DNA of 64,000 nt, taken from contig JAKSNK010000003.1 in assembly GCA_024399835.1 (NCBI GenBank), forward strand, positions 1 through 64,000, in the 5' to 3' direction. A program made the translations under genes and the position numbers. A model generated the notes under the pieces. That model saw only the letters and a program-made list of their open reading frames with translations, did not search any database and had not been told where the DNA came from. Below are positions 16,717 to 25,560 of this stretch, piece after piece; position 1 is the stretch's first letter; the number at the start of each line of letters is the position of its first letter. Source of the stretch: Paludibacteraceae bacterium. Lineage in GTDB: Bacteria > Bacteroidota > Bacteroidia > Bacteroidales > Paludibacteraceae.

Positions 16717-18573
16717 ATGAAAAAATATCTATTTATATTGCTTTGCTCTCTAATCTTTCTTCCGTACGCTTTTGCGGACGAGGTGGTTTTTAGAGCGCAA
16801 GCACCAGGCAAGGTAATAGCAGGCAGACCCTTCCAATTGACTTATACCATCAATCAGCGCGCCAGAGATTTGCAAGCACCTGATTTCAACGGATTTGAGT
16901 ATTTGGCGGGACCGTACACATCCCAATCGTCTTCGACCTCATTTGTCAACGGTCGTCGCACTTCCTCTTTCTCGCTCACTTATACTTTCACCCTGATGGG
17001 AACCGATCCGGGGGACTTTACAATCGGACCTGCTTCTATTACTTCGGACGGAAACAAATACACCTCCAACTGTGTGCGTATCACCGTCCTGCCACCTGAC
17101 GAAGAACCCCAACCGGCAGGTCAGTCGGGGCAGTCCGCTTCCAACAGAAGTGCCGGTTCGTCATCGTCGTCAGCTCAATCCGGCGCACGCGGTGGGGATA
17201 TTTTTGTTCGCGCCATTGCCACCAAGACGAATGTATATGAGCAGGAAGCATTGCAACTCAGTTACCGTCTCTATGTAGCCGGAGTTGATTTTGCACAAAT
17301 GGGCAACACCATACGCCTGCCCGAATGTACCGGCTTTATGAAGCAAGAATTGGAGTTGGGTGAACGCCAATTTGAATTGGAACACTACAACGGACGCAAT
17401 TACCAAGCCGTCACATTAGTGTCTTATCTGCTTTATCCTCAGCATGCAGGCGATATTAAGATTGATGCAGCGCAATTCGAAGCCATCCTGCGTGAACAAA
17501 CACACCGTCAATCACGCTCTATCTTTGACGATTTCTTCGGTACTTACGAGAATGTCAGCCGCATGTTGAATGCACCGGCGTTGACCATACATGTCAAGTC
17601 ATTGCCTGCCAACAAACCTGCAGGATATAGCGGAGGCGTGGGACAATTCACGCTAACACCGTCCATCTCAACTACCGATATACAAGCCAACGAAGCGGTC
17701 ACGCTCAAATTAGACATTCAGGGTTCGGGCAACATGAAACTGCTCAAGACACCTGCGGTAGATTGGCCGGAGGGCTTTGAACCATACGACCCCAAAGTGA
17801 CCACTAACTACAAGACCTCCGCTTCCGGCTATTCAGGGACAAAGACCATTGAATATTTGGCAATTCCCCGTGCCGCAGGGCAATACACCATTCCGTCCGT
17901 TCAATTCTCATATTTTGATATTCCTTCCGGGCAATACAAGACCCTCTCTACACCCGAATACACCCTCAATGTGCGGCGCGCTCCCGGACAGACCGGCAAC
18001 GAGGATGCCAACGCACAAACTTACACGCAGGTAAATAAGGAAAATATCAAAGAATTAGGGTCCGATATTCGCTATATAACCACCGTTGAACCCAATACAA
18101 AGAATGCCGACGCACCGCATACCTGTTTAACGCCTAAACGAGTTCTGCTCATCGACTTAATTTTGCTGATTCTTTCCCTTGTCATCTACTTCCTTTATCG
18201 CAAGTTCAGACAAGAGAACGCCGACATCACCAAAGTACGCTACAGACGCGCCAACAAAGTGGCACAAAAACGACTCAAAACGGCACAACAACTGCTGAAC
18301 GGCGATAGTCAGCCATTCTATGCCGAAATAGAAAAAGCCGCTTTCTCCTATTTGAGCGACCGGCTGAGCATACCTACTGCCGATTTGACCAAAGACAACA
18401 TTTCCGACCTGCTCCGTCAAAAAGAAGTGAGCGAAGAACTGATTCAGCAGGTCAACAATGTACTCTCTACGGCTGAGTTTGCACGCTATGCCCCCACTAC
18501 CGGAGCGGAAAAACAAGCGTTGTATGACGCCACTGCCAATATCATCAACCAACTCGAAAATCAAAAGATATGA
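16717..18573 (+). CDS. batD: BatD, oxygen-tolerance family membrane protein
   Basis: 618 residues. A signal peptide (LFILLCSLIFLPYAFA) is followed by repeated beta-sandwich segments: the first has QAPGKVIAGRPFQLTYTIN, the second begins near FVRAIATKTNVYEQEALQLS, the third near LTPSISTTDIQANEAVTLKL. A Ser/Gln-rich linker lies at about 128-155. One membrane helix (about 468-490, LIDLILLILSLVIYFLYRKF) leads to a cytosolic helical domain of about 125 residues. This is the BatD pattern. The stop overlaps the batE ATG by 4 bp. Confidence 0.91.
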   Translation: MKKYLFILLCSLIFLPYAFADEVVFRAQAPGKVIAGRPFQLTYTINQRARDLQAPDFNGFEYLAGPYTSQSSSTSFVNGRRTSSFSLTYTFTLMGTDPGDFTIGPASITSDGNKYTSNCVRITVLPPDEEPQPAGQSGQSASNRSAGSSSSSAQSGARGGDIFVRAIATKTNVYEQEALQLSYRLYVAGVDFAQMGNTIRLPECTGFMKQELELGERQFELEHYNGRNYQAVTLVSYLLYPQHAGDIKIDAAQFEAILREQTHRQSRSIFDDFFGTYENVSRMLNAPALTIHVKSLPANKPAGYSGGVGQFTLTPSISTTDIQANEAVTLKLDIQGSGNMKLLKTPAVDWPEGFEPYDPKVTTNYKTSASGYSGTKTIEYLAIPRAAGQYTIPSVQFSYFDIPSGQYKTLSTPEYTLNVRRAPGQTGNEDANAQTYTQVNKENIKELGSDIRYITTVEPNTKNADAPHTCLTPKRVLLIDLILLILSLVIYFLYRKFRQENADITKVRYRRANKVAQKRLKTAQQLLNGDSQPFYAEIEKAAFSYLSDRLSIPTADLTKDNISDLLRQKEVSEELIQQVNNVLSTAEFARYAPTTGAEKQALYDATANIINQLENQKI

Positions 18574-19277
18574 AAATACTATTCATCCTATTAGCGACTC
18601 TCTTTGCGGATGCCAACGAGCAATACGCTGCCGGCAACTATGCAGAAGCCGCAGCCGGTTATAGCCAACTCGTAGCCGAACAACCTTCGGCTGAAGCGTA
18701 CTACAATCTTGGCAATGCCTATTTCAAAATGGGCGAACTGTCGCAATCTATCCTGGCATACGAACGCTGTTTGCGCTTAGCCCCGACCAACAAAGATGCA
18801 CGCTACAATTTGCAGTTTGCCGAGTCGCGTATTACCGACAATATAGCGGACAATCGCGCATTTTTCCTGTCCTCGTTTGTTCAATCCATGCGGGACCGAT
18901 TGGCTGAAGCTACCTGGTTATGGTGCAGTTTATTGGCTTTTGTCCTCTGTTTGGTCAGCGCCCTGCTCTTCCTGTTGTCCAACGAAACAGCCATTCGCAA
19001 GACCGGTTTTTCCGTTGCTGTTATTACCCTCGTTGTCGCAGTTTTTTCTATCTGCGCGGCATACTCGTTGCACCAACGCGATACGCTACGCGAAGAAGCG
19101 ATTATCACGCAGGGTGTAGTCAATGCCAAAGCGTCGCCCGACAAGAGCGGAACGGAACTGTTTACACTGCACGAGGGAACCAAAGTGCGTATTACGGAGA
19201 CTCTTGGCGAATGGTGCAATGTCTCTGTAGGTAATTATCAAGGATGGATTTTATTAAACAATTTGGAACGCATTTAA
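18570..19277 (+). CDS. batE: BatE, TPR plus SH3-like protein
   Basis: 235 residues: a short N-terminal signal or anchor, two TPR repeats (ANEQYAAGNYAEAAAGYSQL and YYNLGNAYFKMGELSQSILA), two membrane helices (about 112-134 and 142-166), and a C-terminal bacterial SH3-like domain (GVVNAKASPDKSGTELFTLH through GEWCNVSVGNYQGWILLNNL). This fusion is characteristic of BatE. It overlaps batD by 4 bp. Confidence 0.9.
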   Translation: MKILFILLATLFADANEQYAAGNYAEAAAGYSQLVAEQPSAEAYYNLGNAYFKMGELSQSILAYERCLRLAPTNKDARYNLQFAESRITDNIADNRAFFLSSFVQSMRDRLAEATWLWCSLLAFVLCLVSALLFLLSNETAIRKTGFSVAVITLVVAVFSICAAYSLHQRDTLREEAIITQGVVNAKASPDKSGTELFTLHEGTKVRITETLGEWCNVSVGNYQGWILLNNLERI

Positions 19278-19287
19278 TCACAATTAT

Positions 19288-20442
19288 ATGAAACACACTA
19301 TTTATCTATTGCTGCCACTATTGGCTTTCACCTCTTGCAAGGTACATCAATCTATGGCAAAAGCCGACTTGATTGGCTTCAGTTCGGACATTCAACCCTC
19401 TTTCACGATACGAGAAGGGGGCTTCAAGAATCTTTACCCTCAAACCGAACCCATTGACTTGCTGAATAGCAACAACGCTTTTGACAAGCAATTGGAAATG
19501 ATTGCCACCGACGACAATACCGCACTCTATTATGCCACCGATATTGCTCTCGACCGTATGCGTTACATCCGTCGCAAAGTGGTGCAATACGATCCGCAAA
19601 CGCTGTATTATATTTTCCTTATTTCTGACGGATTGGACAACGCTTCCGTCAAAGTGGCACACAACCATCGTCAAGCGGTCTTTGTCAATAACGCCGACAA
19701 TTACCAGAAACGCATTGCACGCCGCTTGAGAAGTGTAATGGGACTGAGCCATAACCACCTCACCGTCTATCCGATGGTGCTAAAGGGCGAAGACTTGCAA
19801 CAAGTGCAACGCAACAACCAAATGACCGACGAGGAGTTTGACAATTATCTTCGCGAACAGTTCTCCTGTTTCCGTTACAGCACACGCAAATTTGTTCCTG
19901 AAGTGAATATTCACACTTCTTTCAACGATATTTACGACCAATTGGAGGACGAGTTTCTGCATTCCGAATACACTTTCCGTGTAGCCAAAGACTATGTCAA
20001 CAAGCAGATTCGTATGACCGTCACCAACAAGAACGGAGAAACGGCTCAAATCATTGGCACACTCAAGCGTACAGGACTTAGTTCTTACACCCTTGAAGAT
20101 ATCCAACTCAACGGACTGACTGCCGACCTCAGTGACTCGCGCTATGTGTCGTCCAACAAGGCAGCGCTCAAGTCGCAATACAATGCTTTCCGTGCCGAAA
20201 ATGTATTTTTCGTATTGCCCGACTTGCGTTCCAATGAAACTAATACGCTCTTTCAGCCGGAGACGACGACCCAAGAATACAAGAACGGAGCCGTTTGGCA
20301 ACAGAATACCGAATATACCAAGGAATCTAGCACCAACCCCAATACCTACTGCATCTTCCTCATTGATGCCTCCAAATCTATGGGAAAAGACCTCGAGGAT
20401 GCCAAAGGATGTGTGCGTAAGATTACCAACATGATTCATTGA
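19288..20442 (+). CDS. Lipoprotein with an apparently circularly permuted VWA domain
   Basis: 384 residues, probable lipoprotein (LLAFTSC), 10 bp after batE. The VWA motifs occur in an unusual order. Near the N-terminus are KADLIGFSSDIQPSF (like the second core strand), DDNTALYYATDIALDRM (the MIDAS threonine helix) and YYIFLISDGLDNAS (the MIDAS aspartate strand). The DxSxS strand comes last: CIFLIDASKSMGKDLEDAKG, followed by one helix and the stop. About 190 residues of other sequence lie between, including a beta-rich stretch. In a normal VWA domain the DxSxS strand comes first. Position suggests a partner of the Bat system; the function is unknown. Confidence 0.75.
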   Translation: MKHTIYLLLPLLAFTSCKVHQSMAKADLIGFSSDIQPSFTIREGGFKNLYPQTEPIDLLNSNNAFDKQLEMIATDDNTALYYATDIALDRMRYIRRKVVQYDPQTLYYIFLISDGLDNASVKVAHNHRQAVFVNNADNYQKRIARRLRSVMGLSHNHLTVYPMVLKGEDLQQVQRNNQMTDEEFDNYLREQFSCFRYSTRKFVPEVNIHTSFNDIYDQLEDEFLHSEYTFRVAKDYVNKQIRMTVTNKNGETAQIIGTLKRTGLSSYTLEDIQLNGLTADLSDSRYVSSNKAALKSQYNAFRAENVFFVLPDLRSNETNTLFQPETTTQEYKNGAVWQQNTEYTKESSTNPNTYCIFLIDASKSMGKDLEDAKGCVRKITNMIH

Positions 20443-20488
20443 TATAGCATTGAATCAAGTCATCTTGGCAGTTACTAAGATTGATTGC

Positions 20489-20519
20489 TGACAAAATGGC
20501 AGAAATTGTCTGCCTGTCA
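20489..20519. promoter_or_regulatory. Nested inverted repeat upstream of dnaK
   Basis: TGACA (20489-20493), AAAT, GGCAGA (20498-20503), AATTG, TCTGCC (20509-20514), TGTCA (20515-20519): two nested inverted repeats around a 5-base centre. It is not followed by a T run, so it is not an obvious terminator. It lies 116 bp before the dnaK ATG and could be an operator or an RNA hairpin. Confidence 0.5.
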
Positions 20520-20531
20520 AACCAAAAGAAT

Positions 20532-20566
20532 GCCGTGCCGGACTTTGGCACGGCGTTTGTTATTTT
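20532..20566 (+). terminator. Terminator-like hairpin before dnaK
   Basis: An 8-bp perfect stem, GCCGTGCC (20532-20539) with GGCACGGC (20547-20554), 7-base loop, followed by a T-rich stretch GTTTGTTATTTT. It probably ends the bat operon transcript, but if the dnaK promoter lies upstream it would sit in the dnaK leader. Confidence 0.75.
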
Positions 20567-20576
20567 AGAAGTGTAT

Positions 20577-20608
20577 TCGAAAAATCGAATCGTCGAATCA
20601 TCGAAAAA
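20577..20608. repeat. 8-bp TCGAATCN tandem array in the dnaK leader
   Basis: Four units in exact 8-bp phase start at 20577, 20585, 20593 and 20601: TCGAAAAA, TCGAATCG, TCGAATCA, TCGAAAAA. AATAATAA follows, and the dnaK ATG comes 26 bp after the array. A near-identical array precedes pgi at 26555-26586. Confidence 0.9.
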
Positions 20609-20634
20609 AAATAATAACTAAAAAAAATACAACT

Positions 20635-22566
20635 ATGAGTAAAATTATTGGAATCGACTTGGGAACAACCAACTCCTGTGTCGCAGTTATGGAAGGCAAC
20701 GAACCTATTGTTATTACCAACTCTGAAGGCAAACGCACTACACCGTCCGTTATCGGTTTTGTAGAAGGCGGCGAACGCAAGGTAGGTGACCCTGCCAAGC
20801 GTCAAGCCATCACCAACCCCACCAAGACGGTGAACAGTATCAAGCGTTTCATGGGCGAGAGTTACGACCGCCTGAGTAGTGAGATTGCACGCGTACCCTA
20901 TAAGGTAGCCAAGGGCGACAACAACACTCCCCGTGTAGATATTGACGGTCGTCTCTACACTCCGCAAGAGATTAGCGCTATCATTCTCCAAAAGATGAAA
21001 AAGACTGCCGAAGATTATCTCGGACAAGAGGTAACCGAAGCCGTTATTACCGTACCTGCCTACTTCAACGACAGCCAACGCCAAGCCACCAAAGAAGCCG
21101 GTGAGATTGCCGGGCTGAATGTTCGCCGTATTGTTAACGAACCGACGGCAGCCGCTTTGGCATACGGTTTGGACAAAGCCAACAAGGACCTGAAAATCGT
21201 AGTCTTCGACTGCGGTGGCGGTACGCACGATGTGTCTATTCTTGAGTTGGGTGACGGCGTATTTGAGGTTAAAGCCACTGCCGGTGATACACACCTCGGC
21301 GGTGACGACTTCGACCAACGCATTATTGAGTGGCTCGTACAAGAGTTCAAAAACGAGAACGGAGGTGCTGACTTGAGCAAAGACCCGATGGCTATGCAGC
21401 GTCTGAAAGAGGCAGCAGAAAAAGCCAAAATAGAATTGTCCAATACCACTTCTACCGAGATTAACCTGCCCTATATCATGCCTGTTAACGGCGTGCCCGC
21501 ACACCTTGTTAAGACCCTCAGCCGTCAGAAGTTCGAGATGCTGGTAGATGACCTCATCAAGCGCACCATCGCACCGTGCGAAACCTGCTTGACCAATGCC
21601 AACATGAGCAAGAGCGACATCGACGAAGTCATTCTCGTAGGCGGTTCAACCCGTATTCCTGCCATTCAAGAGGCAGTCAAGAATTTCTTTGGCAAAGAGC
21701 CCAACAAGAGCGTTAACCCCGACGAAGTAGTGGCTGTAGGCGCTGCTATCCAAGGCGGTGTGCTGACCGGTGAAGTGAAAGATGTGCTGTTGCTGGATGT
21801 AACTCCTCTGTCACTCGGTATCGAGACTATGGGCGGTGTGATGACACGCATGATTGAAGCCAACACCACTATTCCTACCAAGAAGCAGGAAGTGTTTACG
21901 ACCGCTGTAGACAACCAGCCGTCTGTCGAAATCAAGGTGCTGCAAGGTGAGCGCCCGATGGCTGCGCAGAACAAGCAAATCGGTATTTTCCACCTTGACG
22001 GCATTATGCCTGCACGCCGCGGTGAACCGCAGATTGAAGTGACCTTTGATATTGATGCCAACGGTATTCTCAATGTTACTGCCAAGGACAAAGCCACCGG
22101 CAAGGAGCAAAAGATTCGTATTGAGGCATCCAGCGGATTGTCCGACGACGAAATCAAGCGCATGAAAGCCGAAGCTGAAGCCAATGCCGAAGCCGACAAG
22201 AAAGCCAAAGAGCAGGTAGAGAAACTCAACAAGGCAGATGCTACTATCTTCCAGACAGAGAAACAATTAGCCGAACTCGGTGACAAGATTCCTGCCGACA
22301 AAAAAGCGCCTATCGAAGCAGCCCTCAAGGACCTCAAGGATGCCTACGAGAAGAAAGATGCAGACCTTTGCGAGAAGTACAACAACGAACTGATGACCGC
22401 TTTCCAGGCAGCCAGCCAGGATATGTACAACGCAGCCAATGCGGGGCAGGCAGGTGCGCAAGCCGGTCCTCAAGGTCCGTTCAACGGCGGAGCACAAGGT
22501 CCGACCGACAACGGCAGCAACAAAGGCAACAATGCCGAGGATGTGGACTTCGAAGAAGTCAAGTAA
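20635..22566 (+). CDS. dnaK: Hsp70 chaperone DnaK
   Basis: 643 residues, a normal length. The ATPase domain has [18 protein letters not shown] (phosphate loop 1), [49 protein letters not shown] and [15 protein letters not shown]; the linker is [18 protein letters not shown]. Then come the peptide-binding domain and a helical lid, with a Gly/Gln/Asn-rich end closing in DVDFEEVK. It acts as an ATP-driven folding chaperone with DnaJ and GrpE, neither of which is adjacent. It stands alone, bounded upstream by a terminator-like hairpin and downstream by a clear terminator. No TAnnTTTG box is evident upstream. Confidence 0.98.
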   Translation: MSKIIGIDLGTTNSCVAVMEGNEPIVITNSEGKRTTPSVIGFVEGGERKVGDPAKRQAITNPTKTVNSIKRFMGESYDRLSSEIARVPYKVAKGDNNTPRVDIDGRLYTPQEISAIILQKMKKTAEDYLGQEVTEAVITVPAYFNDSQRQATKEAGEIAGLNVRRIVNEPTAAALAYGLDKANKDLKIVVFDCGGGTHDVSILELGDGVFEVKATAGDTHLGGDDFDQRIIEWLVQEFKNENGGADLSKDPMAMQRLKEAAEKAKIELSNTTSTEINLPYIMPVNGVPAHLVKTLSRQKFEMLVDDLIKRTIAPCETCLTNANMSKSDIDEVILVGGSTRIPAIQEAVKNFFGKEPNKSVNPDEVVAVGAAIQGGVLTGEVKDVLLLDVTPLSLGIETMGGVMTRMIEANTTIPTKKQEVFTTAVDNQPSVEIKVLQGERPMAAQNKQIGIFHLDGIMPARRGEPQIEVTFDIDANGILNVTAKDKATGKEQKIRIEASSGLSDDEIKRMKAEAEANAEADKKAKEQVEKLNKADATIFQTEKQLAELGDKIPADKKAPIEAALKDLKDAYEKKDADLCEKYNNELMTAFQAASQDMYNAANAGQAGAQAGPQGPFNGGAQGPTDNGSNKGNNAEDVDFEEVK

Positions 22567-22622
22567 AGGAACAATCACTAGTAAACTAGGTGACCAGTTA
22601 ACTGGCTAAAAATAAAAAAAAG

Positions 22623-22654
22623 TGGCAAACATTTGGTTGTTTGCCATTTTTTTT
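22623..22654 (+). terminator. Rho-independent terminator of dnaK
   Basis: Perfect 8-bp stem TGGCAAAC (22623-22630) with GTTTGCCA (22639-22646), 8-base loop ATTTGGTT, then eight Ts (22647-22654). The loop carries the -33 TTTG of the lysS promoter. Confidence 0.92.
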
Positions 22655-22663
22655 GTAACTTTG
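22632..22663 (+). promoter_or_regulatory. lysS promoter, interleaved with the dnaK terminator
   Basis: TTTG (22632-22635), a 20-bp spacer, then TAACTTTG (22656-22663). The spacer consists largely of the terminator's right arm and T run. The lysS ATG is 26 bp downstream of the -7 box. Confidence 0.8.
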
Positions 22664-22689
22664 TGCCCAAATTGTAAATTTGGATAGAT

Positions 22690-24270
22690 ATGGAACTTTC
22701 AGAGCAAGAACAAGTACGCAGACAAAGTTTGCAAACCATGCGCGATATGGGCATTAACCCTTATCCCGCTGCCGAATATGTAGTAACAGGATATTCCGCC
22801 GATATAAAAGCCGGTTTTGTGGATGAAGGCGAAGGCACATGGCACACCGGCGATAAAGTCAGCATTGCCGGGCGATTGATGTCCAAGCGCATCATGGGCA
22901 AGGCATCTTTTATTGAGATTCAGGATAGCAAAGGGCGCATCCAGTGTTATGTCAGCCGTGACGATATACAACTGGCAGAAGATGCAGAAGTGCCCGCTAT
23001 GGATGCCAACGACCCGAATGCCGGTCTGTCTGCGGAGACTCTCCGCCAAATGTACAATGTGGTGTTCAAGAAACTGCTGGACATTGGCGATTTTATCGGT
23101 ATTGAGGGCTTTGTTTTCCGCACACAGATGGGAGAAATATCCGTTCATGCCCAAAAACTGACCGTTCTCAGCAAGTCGCTTCGTCCGTTGCCTATCGTCA
23201 AATACAAAGACGGCGTGGCATACGACGGCTTCAACGACCCCGAGCAGCGTTACCGTCAGCGTTATGTTGATTTGGTGGTTAACGAGGGCGTAAAAGACAC
23301 TTTCCTCAAGCGTGCCACTATCTTGCGTACCATGCGCCAAGTCTTTGATGAAGCCGGTTATACCGAAGTGGAGACACCTATCTTACAGCAGATAGCAGGA
23401 GGCGCCAGCGCCCGTCCGTTCATTACGCACCATAACACGCTCGATGTGGATATGTACCTGCGTATTGCTACCGAACTTTACCTCAAGCGACTGATTGTCG
23501 GCGGTTTTGAAGGAGTGTACGAGATTGGGCGTAATTTCCGCAACGAAGGTATGGACCGCAGCCACAATCCCGAGTTTACCTGCATGGAACTCTATGTGCA
23601 GTACAAGGATTATACTTGGATGATGTCCTTTACCGAGCAACTGCTTGAGCGCATCGCCATTGCCGTCAACGGTACAACCAAGGTGCAGATAGGAGACCAC
23701 GAGGTCGATTTCAAGGCACCTTATCGCCGTCTGCCTATCCTTGATGCCATCAAGGAAAAGACCGGCTATGATTTGAGCAATATGACCGAAGACGAGATTC
23801 GCCCCATTGCCAAGAAATTCGGTGTGGAGGACACCGACAAGATGGGCAAAGGCAAACTCATTGACGAGATTTTTGGTGAGACCTGCGAAGGCACTTTCAT
23901 CCAACCCACCTTCATCACCGACTACCCTGTCGAAATGTCGCCTCTTACCAAGATGCACCGCAGTAAGCCCGGACTGACCGAGCGCTTTGAGTTGATGGTC
24001 AACGGCAAAGAACTCGCCAATGCATACAGCGAACTCAATGATCCTATTGACCAGTATAACCGGTTTGTAGATCAGATGAACCTTGCCAAGAAAGGTGACG
24101 ATGAAGCGATGGTCATCGACCACGATTTCATGCGCGCACTCGAATACGGTATGCCACCCACCAGCGGTATAGGCATCGGCATCGACCGTTTGGCTATCCT
24201 CATGACGGGGCAACCTACTATTCAGGAAGTCCTTCTGTTCCCGACAATGAAACCTGAAGTGGATAACTAA
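22690..24270 (+). CDS. lysS: Lysyl-tRNA synthetase, class II
   Basis: Charges tRNA-Lys. 526 residues: an N-terminal OB-fold anticodon-binding domain (KVSIAGRLMSKRIMGKASFI through about residue 165) and a class II catalytic domain with motif 2 FRNEGMDRSHNPEFTCMELY and motif 3 GIGIGIDRLAILMTGQPTIQ, ending in EVLLFPTMKPE. It has its own promoter. As I recall, some Bacteroides enzymes carry a longer C-terminal tail that this one lacks; this protein has the standard bacterial length. Confidence 0.97.
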   Translation: MELSEQEQVRRQSLQTMRDMGINPYPAAEYVVTGYSADIKAGFVDEGEGTWHTGDKVSIAGRLMSKRIMGKASFIEIQDSKGRIQCYVSRDDIQLAEDAEVPAMDANDPNAGLSAETLRQMYNVVFKKLLDIGDFIGIEGFVFRTQMGEISVHAQKLTVLSKSLRPLPIVKYKDGVAYDGFNDPEQRYRQRYVDLVVNEGVKDTFLKRATILRTMRQVFDEAGYTEVETPILQQIAGGASARPFITHHNTLDVDMYLRIATELYLKRLIVGGFEGVYEIGRNFRNEGMDRSHNPEFTCMELYVQYKDYTWMMSFTEQLLERIAIAVNGTTKVQIGDHEVDFKAPYRRLPILDAIKEKTGYDLSNMTEDEIRPIAKKFGVEDTDKMGKGKLIDEIFGETCEGTFIQPTFITDYPVEMSPLTKMHRSKPGLTERFELMVNGKELANAYSELNDPIDQYNRFVDQMNLAKKGDDEAMVIDHDFMRALEYGMPPTSGIGIGIDRLAILMTGQPTIQEVLLFPTMKPEVDN

Positions 24271-24285
24271 AATAATACACATACT

Positions 24286-25560
24286 ATGAGAAAAGCTTTT
24301 TATGGCATTATTGCCCTTTCCTTGCTGCTTTTTAGCGGCTGTAAACATACTGATAATCAGCCCGAAGAACCCAAGCAGACAACTTATCTGCCGGTCAAGG
24401 TATTGGGCGATTATGTGGTCGAAATAACGGATGACATTGAGGCGGAGGACCCGATTGTATTTGAAAAGTATATGGCTTCTCATCCGGAAGCATGGCCGGA
24501 CAACTCCGGCTGCACCGCCATGTGCAAGCAATTGGGGTCTGACCTTGTATTCGGACGAAACATGGATTTGAGCGTCAGTGAGCATCCGGTCTATATCTTC
24601 CGCACCACAGGCGGAAAGTACCGCACCATGCACCTCTTCTATTCCTATGCCACCGACTGTCCCGACTTTGCTACCGTGAAAAAACAGGGCGTGCCGAAGG
24701 ACTTTGCCAAAACCATGCCATGGAACGGTTCTATGGATATCCTGAACGAAAAGGGCTTTTATATAGAGGTTAACATGCGCCCGTACGAGGAAGGTATCGA
24801 CGGTACACTCATCGAACTGTGCCCTGGTACCAATCCCAATAAGACGCGCCTCTTTATCCGACAATTGCCTTATTACCTCGCTTCGCGTTGCGCTACGGTC
24901 GATGAGGCGGTCGCCATGTTGGACGAATTGGATATATACAATTATCTCGGCGAAGGACAGAAATCGTGGAACCGCTGCTTCTTGATAGGCGATACAACCG
25001 GCAATTTCGGACTGATTGAGTTTGGCGATAACAAAGCTGTTTTTACGCCTCAACAGCACTTCCAAGCTAATTTCTACATCGCTGAAGATTTTGGCAAGAA
25101 ATCCCAATTCGGTGCCGGATATGGCCGCGCAAAGGTCATCGAAGATAACTATGACAAAATAAGTTCCGAAAAGGACATCATGGAACTTATGAGTCGCGTT
25201 TATTATAGCAAGGTAATGCGCGCGCTGCACGACGGAGACCTGATTCACGACTTTGATACGCGCAGCGAGTTCAGCCATAGTATTCCCCTCAATGCAGATG
25301 GCAAATTTGACATCTACAATGGGGATGTCCGCCGTTGCACCACACCGTGGATGCTCACCACCGACACCGCCATACTGAATGTGCTGGCACCCACCGTCTG
25401 GGCTTTGCAGTTCGGTCAGTCTATCGATTTGAAAGACCTGCGCCAACTCACACCGCCCTGCTATTGGTACACGGTCATCAACTCAACCACCAACCTCATG
25501 AAACGAACCGTTACCCTCCGTTGTTGGGAGAGTAGTGCCGAATATCATTTGTCGCTATGA
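24286..25560 (+). CDS. Lipoprotein of the choloylglycine hydrolase / penicillin V acylase family
   Basis: 424 residues with a lipoprotein signal (LLLFSGC). From about residue 73 it reads DNSGCTAMCKQLGSDLVFGR then NMDL, the cysteine plus GRNMD pattern of linear-amide Ntn hydrolases; Cys76 is the likely nucleophile. Further family blocks are KGFYIEVNMRPYEEG and SWNRCFLIGDTTGNFGLIEF. The usual enzyme exposes the cysteine by N-terminal processing; here it lies internal to a lipoprotein, so either further cleavage occurs or the protein works differently. It sits 15 bp after lysS and overlaps gpsA by 4 bp. The substrate (bile salt, acyl-lactone, other amide) cannot be told from sequence. Confidence 0.8.
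   Translation: MRKAFYGIIALSLLLFSGCKHTDNQPEEPKQTTYLPVKVLGDYVVEITDDIEAEDPIVFEKYMASHPEAWPDNSGCTAMCKQLGSDLVFGRNMDLSVSEHPVYIFRTTGGKYRTMHLFYSYATDCPDFATVKKQGVPKDFAKTMPWNGSMDILNEKGFYIEVNMRPYEEGIDGTLIELCPGTNPNKTRLFIRQLPYYLASRCATVDEAVAMLDELDIYNYLGEGQKSWNRCFLIGDTTGNFGLIEFGDNKAVFTPQQHFQANFYIAEDFGKKSQFGAGYGRAKVIEDNYDKISSEKDIMELMSRVYYSKVMRALHDGDLIHDFDTRSEFSHSIPLNADGKFDIYNGDVRRCTTPWMLTTDTAILNVLAPTVWALQFGQSIDLKDLRQLTPPCYWYTVINSTTNLMKRTVTLRCWESSAEYHLSL

Noticed and set aside
23383..25446. A 687-codon minus-strand open frame
   Set aside because: It is antisense to lysS and the Ntn-hydrolase lipoprotein gene, both of which have full family motifs. It is unusually long but shows no domain and no promoter.
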